This document shows positions 11,901 through 21,335 of a stretch of 46,082 bases of DNA, in pieces. The stretch lies in contig JAUCBJ010007282.1 of the NCBI GenBank assembly GCA_032718475.1, forward strand, positions 1-46,082, written 5' to 3'. This stretch comes from Nemertoderma westbladi (Eukaryota > Xenacoelomorpha > Nemertodermatida > Nemertodermatidae). The notes under the pieces are model-generated. The model made no database searches. It was not told the DNA's origin and saw only the letters and a list, made by a program, of their open reading frames with translations. Position numbers and translations under genes: made by a program. How positions within the stretch are numbered: position 1 is the first letter of the stretch; every line of letters starts with the position of its first letter.

Positions 11901-13076
11901 GATGTAAATGACACTGATCAAGAATCTGAGATGGAAGGATTCTATACTGACGAATTCTCCGACGCCAACGAATCCTGTTACCTAATCAATACCGCGGTGT
12001 ATCGAGCACTTACGCATGAAAAGGACACCGACAATGAGTTCCCTCCAACTACCTTTGACAGACAACCATCTTGGAAACCTCCAACTTCCAACGTAGGAAT
12101 CAGAGAATTTCCTGTAGTGCAGGTAAGAGTTCACGGTCCCAACAAAAGTTACATAGTGAACGCCCTCCTTGACTCCGGCAGCACAGGAACATTCATCGAT
12201 CAAGAACTAGCCGAAGATATCTTTGCTGGACAACCCAAATTCCAAACTAAGTTGAATATGTCCGGAATTATGCAGGTTTGGAAATCTACCATAACGGCAG
12301 ATTACTATGTAGGTGCGTTGTCCACCCCCCAGGATAAATTAGGAGCACAAAGTATAAGGTCAGTAAAAATGGTGGCTATAAAGAACTTCGCTACTACCCA
12401 AGCAGACCTTTATAATTGGGACGAGGATGAGAGCATCCAACATCTTAAGATACCTCGATTCCAGACAGATTATCCTGGAGTGCAAATACTCATCGGCCAA
12501 AACGCGCATGAAGCGCTCGAGACATTGGAGAAACGGCCTGCTCAACCGCAGCCACTGCAAACCTATGCGGTAAGAACTAGAGTAGGTTGGTACTTCACTG
12601 GCCCTTCCCGTAGAACTCTCAAAGAGAGATTACCTCAACAACAGGTATACCAAGTAAAGGAATGGGAAGTGGAGAGCAGTGATGTAGACGATCCAACTGA
12701 GGGAACACCATACTCCTCAGATAATGACGATATTAACTCCAATATAGATCAATGGAGACATTGCCTTGGGACGATTAATCCAGCCGACATCGTTTCCAGA
12801 GGAGCAACTCCTCAAGAACTAATAGATACTCCAGGCTGGTTAGGTGGATCCGACTTCTTAAGTAAAGAAGAAGAAGAATGGCCTCCTCATCTTACCCCGG
12901 CGGAGATTGGACAGGCCAAGGGAGCGGAGAAAGTAACACAACAACTCAATCGCCCAGCTGGTCGTTTATGTTTACTGGAAAGAGACCGAAAACTGTCCGG
13001 AAACTATGGAAGGCAAGATACTCTTCCTACGACCACTTCCCTAATCCGACAAATATCTAGGGACTCTATAACGTAA
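8946..13076 (+). CDS. BEL/Pao Gag-protease with RNase H tail; RT deleted (copy B)
   Basis: An uninterrupted 1376-codon frame starts at the ATG homologous to copy A. Visible in order: N-terminal acidic region; VESE repeat (~139-166); Ala/Glu-rich coiled coil (~251-300); DUF1759-type Gag domain (~618-780); zinc knuckles (~899-965, with CYNCLRSGHQRRTC and CAKCGAKHH); DUF1758-type retropepsin with active-site DSG in LLDSGSTGTFID (~1073); GWYFTGPS (~1214). The frame then passes straight to WRHCLGTINPADIVSRG (~1269), which in Pao Pol lies at the RNase H end. The whole reverse transcriptase and most of RNase H are therefore missing, yet the frame stays open. The last ~60 residues are unlike the family and integrase is not reached. 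As a mobile element it is defective; it could still make Gag and protease if transcribed. Confidence 0.88.
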   Translation: MADTRQTLSDSLLETTACFSDQSVENPRPRSETPHTVRRATPAVVVSEPRLVEKISQFAKLVKRRWSAIGTRAQVKRDQEEAIKQQQPPSQEPSSQRPDSSSSSDTVERTPERGAKMADTVYDERPTYEESTDATSSQVESEVESEVESEVESEVESEVESEVESELTSAEKPQTRDAIDIYLSDYQRFLGDEELRRRLSGLSPNSEGTKLVLDSIDAEMLAANQAECDEKLRLTRVREEQVKKEWIEKRKVAAAAAAEAEAERKSAEAERKAAVAEAERRASEETIQLELENLQETQDSINKQFTANQMQMMRKSTPKRQGYTSSEEGETTDPEGGGNRSHLSRRRKTSYRRKLPDLPPAVRRQLASTDLSSIEPTAQSIKVQRLPTIVDEPEIIRPVVPKVTSVLETPVLPELNSKFPLHSTTLPVPGGTVQENIPVQIADREIKNLSPVVPRQPATMLATPASAVEWVEEGRRGMNLLLGQMQETVHQLKGTVREGRAELQEVQQSIALERDKLVNIQKGIPIPPVTLCQPVRSEVLHAQGVEPTRIYTASEVETPIANPIKGDYRPVINDIPYRPDNDPRTLYTDNSILNNTMAQESFTRQMARTEARQAVKVGEIVKFNGDEMKWLPFNEYYKDSIQNSVLSNGEKLRFLIKCLEGPPKLMALKFIGHPDGLRQVWDTLNIRYGNKDNIAKYLYAKLVAPRHFLSSGIIEFSDEIQEICRQLDWLGKSHEYQSSMVIGAVVSTLPKGGVCTRWDKKVLYMNEQQRRSPTMADLMSFLDSEVKLQLIRQSREKTSENKVSEKPVSRRRIIPVCYTDDGESQASQEEDSGKDTAKSYYDNKTYKDVSKYKSRTSDRREQVTTTPPTSPKRIHGRKPEERTRVQNVNQVKVSNIKPKCALCDGPHRLSACAEFLKKSLVDRRTVLWNKRLCYNCLRSGHQRRTCYSDIKCAKCGAKHHILLHSEFERNNQSQVSEPELHVQFSDVNDTDQESEMEGFYTDEFSDANESCYLINTAVYRALTHEKDTDNEFPPTTFDRQPSWKPPTSNVGIREFPVVQVRVHGPNKSYIVNALLDSGSTGTFIDQELAEDIFAGQPKFQTKLNMSGIMQVWKSTITADYYVGALSTPQDKLGAQSIRSVKMVAIKNFATTQADLYNWDEDESIQHLKIPRFQTDYPGVQILIGQNAHEALETLEKRPAQPQPLQTYAVRTRVGWYFTGPSRRTLKERLPQQQVYQVKEWEVESSDVDDPTEGTPYSSDNDDINSNIDQWRHCLGTINPADIVSRGATPQELIDTPGWLGGSDFLSKEEEEWPPHLTPAEIGQAKGAEKVTQQLNRPAGRLCLLERDRKLSGNYGRQDTLPTTTSLIRQISRDSIT
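9360..9443 (+). repeat. 12-bp in-frame tandem repeat (VESE) in copy B gag
   Basis: Seven units of GTGGAAAGYGAR encode consecutive Val-Glu-Ser-Glu. Copy A has one unit at the corresponding site, so the expansion arose in the copy B lineage. Unit-to-unit third-base differences show it is not brand new. Confidence 0.9.
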
Positions 13077-13590
13077 TAACATATGGAGTGGGCGTGTGGC
13101 TATATCATTTTATATTTGTTTTTATTTTATATTTATGTATGTATTATTATGTAATTTTATTATAATCGTTTTCTTTAATTTTATTTAGTATAATGTTATT
13201 TTAGTGATTATTTAGTAGATTAGTGCAATATATTAGTGTTTATTACGTACGTAATTACTTATAATATATATTCAGTGCGACGGCGAGAAATAATTTTTCT
13301 CTTTCCTTACTGTCTGTATCATATTATAAATACGTGATTACAGTAAGATGAAATGTCCGTACTTCTTAAAGTACAATAAAGCCACTACTATATTCAAGTA
13401 TTATTGGTAGGCAGAGTATTAGGAATGCAAAGTTCAGATCCTCGTGTCTCGGCAAACCAAGCTCTGGGTAGACCTTGGAAACGACTTGCCTCTTCACACT
13501 GACATTGCTTCGTGCGATATTGCTCTCATACCATATATAATAATACATATAGTAGCGTGATGTCCCTCTAACAGTAGCGTAAAACGCAAA

Positions 13591-13915
13591 CAAATCTGTT
13601 AAACCTTTTGACCATCTGTAATTCTAGTCGATTAAGATATCGCGGCACCCACCGATATACTTGAAAGACAAATTCTAGAATCAGTGGTTAACGTCCCCAG
13701 ACAAGTTCTGGAATAAATCGGTGCCCATCTTAAATATTAATTTAATATTTATTAAAATCTGTCAAATTCAGATCCGTTAACAATTCTAGTCGATTAAGAT
13801 ATCGTAGCACTTACCGATACTCTTAAAAGACAAATTTCATAGAATTAAGGATCCTATGTCCCCAGACCTGCTCTGGAATCAAGTTGTGTCAATTTTAACA
13901 TCAAATAATAAAATT
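13591..13915. repeat. 162-bp tandem duplication
   Basis: Blocks beginning 'attctagtcgattaagatat' at 13621 and 13783 are 162 bp apart. Each continues with '-accgata-', 'aaagacaaatt' and 'gtccccagac' in the same order, with moderate divergence. Confidence 0.75.
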
Positions 13916-13990
13916 CACGGGAATAAATTCAAATTCATATTTTAAATGAATTTCATAAATTGTCATTTGTACAATTTATAACATTCCCAA
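13915..13990. repeat. AT-rich inverted repeats
   Basis: The segment begins 'gggaataaattc' and ends 'aacattccc'. Nested dyads include 'aattcat..atgaatt' and 'ataaattgt..acaatttat'. It can fold into one or two hairpins. Confidence 0.5.
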
Positions 13991-14699
13991 AATTTCATTA
14001 ATTAATAGATCATGGGAGCGGAGATTCATCCTATTGAGTGTATTAGAGTGCGAGAATCTCCTACATCTAGTCAATAGCCGATAAAATTAATAAAATCATG
14101 CATAAAGAGGATATTGACAATTAAAGAATTATTATTAAATAGCATCCCAGATCTGTATGCATGAGAATTACCCTAATTCTACCGCTAGCATTCCATAATG
14201 TCACCATAGCAACACCCACGCTAGAATTAGAAGCAAGTTAAGAAAACAATAGAAAGCTTGTCACATTGCATAGCATAGAGAATACATAGCACGCTGTTAG
14301 TATCCAAGGATACACAGTAATAACGTGACATTCTGGAAGGCACTGACTAACGGACAAATGGCCTGTATGTGTACAATTGGTGACAGTTGTGTGGAATTTG
14401 TGCGTTTGTAGGTGAATGTTACTGCTAAGGTGTGTTTACAGTAGCTAGTCGCAATTGTGAAAGTAACCCAACTCTCCTATAGAAAGAACCTAAAGTGGAT
14501 TCAAGCCTTTGGGACGGACAGTGGAGTGACTTGTGCCGGTTGTCGTTGTCGTACTGTTGCTACATGTTGGCGTAAACACCGCGACAACGGTACATCGGCG
14601 CTGAGGATCCTACTGTCCGGGGGCAAAGAGAGGTAGGCAGCGACGTCCGCTCGCCTAAACATAAACTCATTTCGATATTAACAAACTAAGATAGCAGAT

Positions 14700-16147
14700 A
14701 TGACGGAGTTGATAGAAGATGACCTTGGTATCAGGGAGCGATATACTCTACCTTTACAAGCATTTGTGGATAGCTTGATACGCGGTGAAACCGATCCAAC
14801 CATTACGGAGGACGATGGTCGTTAAATCGAACCGCCAATGTCCCAAGAGCAGCTCGCGTGAATTGGACTATCGAAAATTCACCGCTCGCTATACGCATCG
14901 TAATAATATGTATATGGACCTCCTAACTACCGGCCATCCTATCGATTTACATGATACGGACGATGTAGACACCGAAAGGGAAATGGTTCTATTTAAATAT
15001 CATACCCAGCGGCGTCGTAACGATAAACCGAGAATAGATCACGAAAATTCTATTCGTAACAGACTGGGAAGACGAACCAATATGCATAGAATCTGAGGAG
15101 ATTCAGCCTATCGCGCTCGGAACAGCGACAACGATTACATCCTAGAATGGTATCAAGGTCCACAGTGTCTCACTGCGTACGATTATCGACATGCCAACTA
15201 TGTTTCTAGGCAACGTTGTCGGTTATGCGCATCGAGAGACCACGATACGCCCATGGACACCAACGTCCGCTGTTCCTATTTCCAAGAACAACCGACTATG
15301 GAAATTTATTGCGCATATTGCAGACTCAATAACCTGCATATCTTTGCGGTTTGCCCTCAATTTATGACTCAATGTCACCATTGTCAACTAAAGGGACATG
15401 CTAGTTTCGACTGCCCTTTTAATCACGATTTGGAAAGCTTAGATGAAATGATCACACTGCGTTACATCAGAGCTTGGGAAGCGAACGTTGATTTACATTG
15501 TGATTCGCGCCATCGCTATTATCCCGGACGCGCTTACGAAGGAGTTTATGCGTTCCATCCTTATCTATTCGCTTCGGTTGAACAGAAATCACGCATATCA
15601 AGTTACGAGCTACTGAAGCGCGTCGGAGAATGTATTTCAACCAAATTCGTACGCAAATTTCTCAGGAGTGTTAATCCTAGCGACCTTCGTTCCTATAACT
15701 TAATCAATTATATCCGTCAGGATCCGGACTATGGAGACTTATTTGTTAACTCACACCCCGAGTTACAGGAAGTATATCGACGGCCTTACGAATACCGAGC
15801 CCGCGAACGCGAGTTGGAAAGGACCATTAAACCCCGGAGGTTTCTAACTGCCTATGGTCCACCCACGGCCCTCGTTCAGACCACTCGTAAAGGACCCGTA
15901 AGAGCGGCTGTCTTGAAACGAGCTCTCAAAGCCGTTAGACCCCTCTCCCCTAACGTTGATGTCAATCAACCCGGTACTTCGACTGGCGGATACACCGACC
16001 ATAATCCTACACCCTCTGATGCAATCATATTGCACCCTTCACCCAGGAGTTATAGCCCTCCTTGTAAAGTGGCTCGCCCCCAAAGAGAAAAGGACTCTGG
16101 CTAGCTTTAAAAAACTGCGTAAACGCCGTCCGCGCAAGAAAGACTAA
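14700..16147 (+). pseudogene. Broken ORF with triple CCHC zinc-knuckle motifs, family not recognised
   Basis: Three open pieces appear to be one former gene. An ATG at 14700 opens 41 codons; a frame change near 14800-14825 leads to the frame starting at 14785; an in-frame TGA at 15094-15096 interrupts it; the frame then runs open to the TAG after 16101. The main piece (from ATG 15253, 283 codons, with in-frame sequence upstream to the TGA) shows three consecutive zinc-knuckle-like motifs: CX2CX4HX9C, CX2CX5HX4C, and the canonical CX2CX4HX4C in CHHCQLKGHASFDC. A charged middle and a Pro-rich tail follow. A second frame (15956-16147) ends in a very basic tail, KKLRKRRPRKKD, which may be the original C-terminus after another frameshift. 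Zinc knuckles suggest nucleic-acid binding of retroelement Gag or nucleocapsid type. No protease or polymerase was seen nearby. An endogenised viral gene or a decayed host gene is also possible. Confidence 0.5.
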
Positions 16148-16224
16148 CTGTTTAGAGTATTTACGTATATTAGAAACTGTGATTTTTGTATATTTATAGA
16201 CTCAAATCCCATTTTCTGGGAGCG

Positions 16225-17345
16225 GTGTAAAAGCTTCTGTGGGATATAACTGGCCCCTTTGCTTCGCAATCCAGTGTCCCCCCAGGCGCTGGAATACTCT
16301 AAAAAGGTTCTCTAACTGTATATATATTCCCCTCGCCCGCAAGGTACCGTTACAGGTGTTTTAACGGACATAAAAGTCATTCTGCTATATACGTGTTTTA
16401 GCGGACATGGTAAGGCAAAAAACCCGCAATACGGCAAATACTTTTACACAGCTTAGCCGTGATGATTCAGATTACGACATCTAACAGCTGGTTGCTTAAA
16501 TGGAAACAGCCATTGGACGCATGCCAGAAACAACGGCTCTAGAAAGAAACATTAGTAGGCTTAAGATTATAGAGCGTATGACTGTTATCGGTTCATAACA
16601 ACTCACATATCGGTCCATATCAGTGCATATCATATCTTAACCTACCGTCTTAATGTTTTACTGTTGTCATATCTTATATCAGTGGATTGAATATTATTTG
16701 GAGAACATTTATAAAGAACCCAAATTTCCCAATTTTCTTGATACACTACAGGTTAGAGAGGCGGGATATATATATAGCGATTGCGACTTATATTATTGTG
16801 GTGTGTATTGAATTTAATGCTATTTGATAAGACCTACATGAGTCAATTGCTGCTCTCTTTATGTGTGATCAAATTTACTGACGGTCGGCAAATTAGTGAG
16901 CAGTATTGTGCGTTACCGGTAGTGTGCATGATTGTGGCTGATAACTAAGCATTTCCTAAAGAATGCGCCTCATACGTGAATCATAAGCCTTACCGACTTA
17001 CCGTTGTGATTAGTATAAGTCATATCTCTGTTTACTTAGATAGAGCGCCACGTCCTAAAGGAACTGTTAATATTTCCCGAAAGTGAATAATATTAGTCAG
17101 AAATTAATTATTAACGATCAATCGAATAATACAATACCGTAAGCTTCACTGCAATAATAATCTAAGCCGACAGAATCCAGTCTCCCGGGATTATCCAGCG
17201 GGTGAATGGACGCGCACTAGGCTGGCTTCTGCTAATGTTGTGTTTATTGGTATTAAATATTTGTCATCTTCTAAAGTATATTTATAAATCAAAAGACATA
17301 TAAATTTTGGCAGGTTAAACTGCTAAAGGTCTTCAAAAGCGCGTA
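16225..17345 (+). repeat. LTR-like dispersed repeat, copy 2 (plus orientation)
   Basis: Aligns with the reverse complement of 5960-7165. It contains the paired GTGTTTTARCGGACAT motifs near 16357 and 16394 and the block with CCTAAAGGAACTGTTAATATT at ~17055. It begins ~80 bp after the zinc-knuckle ORF, so it could be the 3' terminal region of the same element. No matching copy was found upstream of that ORF in 13077-14699, so a complete LTR pair is not shown. Confidence 0.55.
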
Positions 17346-18210
17346 CATGCAGCATAATGTAGGCCTACCTATAATTACTGTATATCAATATTTTAATTGT
17401 TTCTTCCAAATGAATAATTAAATTGTAATAGATGTCCTATTATGTATCGGAAAGTTCTGTGTTTTTATACCTACGAGATTAGCACCACGTTGGGGATTAA
17501 CCAGACATTACTACAGTATAAATACTGTAGATATATCTATATATTTGCTAGGTATAAGATAATAAGAATAAAAAAAATGCGTCTTGGTATCATTTCACTA
17601 TTTTCAACGGGCTAACACATAATGCTAACATTATTATTGACATTATGATTATAATATTAATAAATAGCGTTTTCACCAATTCTTACTCTGTTATATTACC
17701 AAACAAACCACACCAATTTTGTTCCGGTGTAGTAAGTTATTGTATTTATATATAGAAAATTAGTATCACATTTATTGAAATATCATTGTTTAATGTTTAT
17801 ATGGAAACTTAGTATTACAAGATAATACCAACATGCATTTAATAACATTAAAATCATAATGTTTTAGTATTGTTGTACAAATGTTAGAATAATAATGAGA
17901 AAATAGTGAGAAAAAAAATCAGGAATGCTATGAGAATGCTATGAAATAATTCCAATATTAGCTAAATGTTAGAATAACATTAGAATGTTAAGGGTGGGAA
18001 ATTCACTAACTATTAGAATTCCAATGTTAAAATAACACTGATTAATATTTGTTAACGAATACAGCCGAAAGTGCACTTTTATTGCACAGGGTCCGAGCGC
18101 TTTGCCAAAAAAATATTAAAACTGGCATTAGTTTAACATTTGAATTTTAATATTTTATTATTTGAATAAAGATGTTAAAAAATATTATTTTAATGTTACT
18201 ATGGTTTGCA
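17346..18210. other. AT-rich noncoding region
   Basis: No coding or RNA gene seen. From ~17600 to 18060 it is rich in diverged 'aataacatt/aatgttag' words. A dyad CTACAGTATAAATACTGTAG lies at 17511-17530. Confidence 0.5.
17511..17530. repeat. 20-bp dyad with TA-CAGT...ACTG-TA layout
   Basis: CTACAGTAT and ATACTGTAG are perfect 9-bp inverted arms around AA. TA flanks CAGT...ACTG, which is how Tc1/mariner ends sit in a TA target. It may be a minimal Tc1-type remnant. Confidence 0.35.
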
Positions 18211-19338
18211 GGGTATGCTGTAGTAGATGCCTACCAAGTTCAGTCTAAATGGATTATAAATAACAAAGTTGGAGAAGATGTTAACTTTCAGACATTTCGC
18301 CCTCTGGCGGTAGACTTGGGAATTGTAGACGACTCTGCGACTCAGTAAAGATACAGCCTATGCTGTAGTAGATGCCTACCAAGTTTCAGTCTAAACGGAT
18401 TGTAAATAACAAAGTTGGAGAAGATGTTAACTCTCAGACATTTAGCCCTCTAACGGTAGACTGGGGAACTGTGGACAACTCAGTGACTCCGGAAATATAC
18501 AGCCTATGCTGCAGTATATAGCTACCAAGTTTCAGCTCAAAAGCATTAAAAACAACCCAATGAGATCAGGTTTTCACTATCGGACAATTCGCCCTCTAGC
18601 GGCAGATGGGGAAACTTCAGACGGCTCTGAGTATTACGTTGCAACGAGTTAGGGCAAGACCTATCTAACGAGCTATAGTAAGCGAGATTTCATCGAGATT
18701 AGATGTATAATATTAGATAAAATAATAATACAGTAAGTATAGGCCTACAGAAATAATTATTTTACTTTTAATATTCATAACAGTAAAACAAAAATGTTAT
18801 AAACCTCTCCTTCAATGCAGCCAATGATTGAGAAAGCAGAATTACACTTGAGCAGTTCGCAACAGACAACCCAAACCCACCCCAATCAACACTACATACA
18901 GCCTGGCTTGCTCCTTATCTGTGCCCAGCTAGCTGCGATTTCAATAATTACCTTAACGTTGCTATGATACAGAAAAAAATCCTTCCCTATTCACTACAGC
19001 ACTAAGAATAGGCCAATTCGATCGTGCTTGGCGAATATGACATATTTATACACTATTTGGTTTTTAATCAATAAATAATCATACATATTTATATTAAACA
19101 CTCGAATAAAATAAAAACTTTGTGAGAATGGGACACGGCGAATCTACCCATGTTAATTTTATACCAGGTGGGATAAATGTTAGCCCTCTAAATAATTAAT
19201 TACCGATAGAAGAACCGAAATAATTCGATAAATTTCGCCCGAAAATCACGAAAATCGCCCTCTAGCGGCAGACGGGCGAACTTCAGACGACTCTGAGTAT
19301 TACGTTGCAACGAGTTAGAGCGAGACCTTTCTAACGAG
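18211..19338 (+). repeat. Array unit 1 (left-truncated)
   Basis: The array begins with three monomers (the shared word starts at 18226 and 18371), then a full spacer module to ~19255. No terminal module precedes it, so the left end is truncated at about 18211. Confidence 0.7.
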
Positions 19339-21335
19339 CTATAGCAAGCGAGATTTCATCGAGATGGGTTCGATTGTATAGCCGATGACAAACACACAGA
19401 CAGACAGACTGACTGACAGACAATCGATATTTATATATATTAGACTAGAAAGCCTGTGGCCCTTCGGGCCACAGCTTTCTAGTGCACGTGCAGATGATAT
19501 ATGAATATGTGTGGGAGATTCGAGAACTGCATACGGAATAGACACCATCATTAAATAAAACACCACCCCCATAAGATATAACTGTCAAGTTTCAACTTTA
19601 GGCAGATTGTAAATAACAAAATTTCCAGAAAATGATCACTTTCAGATCCACCCTCTACCTGCGGACTGGTGAAATGCAGACGGCGCTGCAGTTTGGTAAA
19701 GATGGGGTTTATGGTGAAGTAAAATGCCTGCCTTTCAAGTTTCCGCTTAAACAGATTGTAAATAACAAAATTGGTGTAGATGTTCACATTCAGACATTTC
19801 ACCCTCTACTGTAGGGGTAGACTGAAGAACTGTAGACGACTCTGGGACTCCGTAAAGATACAGAATATGCTGTAGTAGATTCCTGCCAAGTTCCAGCTCA
19901 ATAGGATTAAAAAGAACCAAATGGGATGAGGTGTTCACTATCAGATATGTCGCCCTCTAGCGGCAGATGGGGGGACTGTATACAACGCTGTGACTCCGTA
20001 AAGGTACAGCCTATGCTGTAGTAGATGCCTACCAAGTTTCAGTCTAAACCGTTAGTAAATAACAAAGTTGTAGAAGATGTTAACTTTCAGACATTTCACC
20101 CTCTAGCGGTAGACTGGGGAAGTGAATAGGATTCTGCAACCCCGTAAAGATACAGCCTATGATGTAGTAGATACCAACCAAGTTTCAGCTCAAAATGATT
20201 AAAAAGAACCAAATGGGATGAGGTTTTCACTATCAGACAATTCGCCCTCTAGCGGCTGACTGTGGAACTGTAGACGACTCTACTACTCCGCAAAGATATA
20301 GCCTATGCTATAGTAGATGCCTACCAAGTTTCAGTCTAAAAGGATTGTAAATAACAAAGTTGGAGGAGATGTTAACTTTCATACATTTCACCCTCTAGCG
20401 GCAGACGCGGGTAATGTAGACAACTCTGCGCGACTCAGTAAAGATATAGCCTATGCTGTAGTAGATGCCTACCAAGTTCAGTCTAAATGGATTATAAATA
20501 ACAAAGTTGGAGAAGATGTTAACTTTCAGACATTTCGCCCTCTAGCGGTAGACTGGGGAATTGTAGACGACTCTGCGACTCAGTAAAGACAGATAGCGGC
20601 AGATGGGGAAACTTCAGACGGCTCTGAGTATTACGTTGCAACGAGTTAGGGCAAGACCTATCTAACGAGCTATAGTAAGCGAGATTTCATCGAGATTAGA
20701 TGTATAATATTAGATAAAATAATAATACAGTAAGTATAGGCCTACAGAAATAATTATTTTACTTTTAATATTCATAACAGTAAAACAAAAATGTTATAAA
20801 CCTCTCCTTCCATGCAGCCAATGATTGAGAAAGCAGAATTACACTTGAGCAGTTCGCAACAGACAACCCAAACCCACCCCAATCAACACTACATACAGCC
20901 TGGCTTGCTCCTTATCTGTGCCCAGCTAGCTGCGATTTCAATAATTACCTTAACGTTGCTATGATACAGAAAAAAATCCTTCCCTATTCACTACAGCACT
21001 AAGAATAGGCCAATTCGATCGTGCTTGGCGAATATGACATATTTATACACTATTTGGTTTTTAATCAATAAATAATCATACATATTTATATTAAACACTC
21101 GAATAAAATAAAAACTTTGTGAGAATGGGACACGGCGAATCTACCCATGTTAATTTTATACCAGGTGGGATAAATGTTAGCCCTCTAAATAATTAATTAC
21201 CGATAGAAGAACCGAAATAATTCGATAAATTTCGCCCGAAAATCACGAAAATCGCCCTCTAGCGGCAGACGGGCGAACTTCAGACGACTCTGAGTATTAC
21301 GTTGCAACGAGTTAGAGCGAGACCTTTCTAACGAG
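19339..21335 (+). repeat. Array unit 2 (1997 bp)
   Basis: Starts at the terminal module with hairpin, has a diverged first monomer (19570-19700), about seven monomers, then a spacer module. It carries a TACTGTA insertion at 19807-19813 absent from units 3 and 6. Confidence 0.75.
19444..19483. other. Hairpin in array terminal module, copy 1
   Basis: A 40-nt near-perfect inverted repeat: outer stem ACTAGAAAGC/GCTTTCTAGT, a one-base bulge, inner stem TGTGGCCC/GGGCCACA around the loop. The tip CCCTTCGGG has the stable C(TTCG)G-type arrangement. Confidence 0.85.

Larger units (their letters stand above)
13077..14699. other. AT-rich region without recognised gene
   Basis: No integrase, LTR or other coding homology was recognised after the copy B stop. 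A 75-codon antisense frame (13366-13593) has no recognisable features. The region includes a 162-bp tandem duplication (13591-13915) and AT-rich inverted repeats around 13915-13990. A cysteine-rich open stretch without a start codon (about 14450-14635, containing CAGCRCRTVATC) precedes the next ORF and may be part of the same decayed unit. Confidence 0.5.

Noticed and set aside
19360-19375. B-box-like GGGTTCGATTG in the array terminal module
   Set aside because: No A box at suitable distance and no tRNA fold, so a SINE origin for the array unit is not supported.
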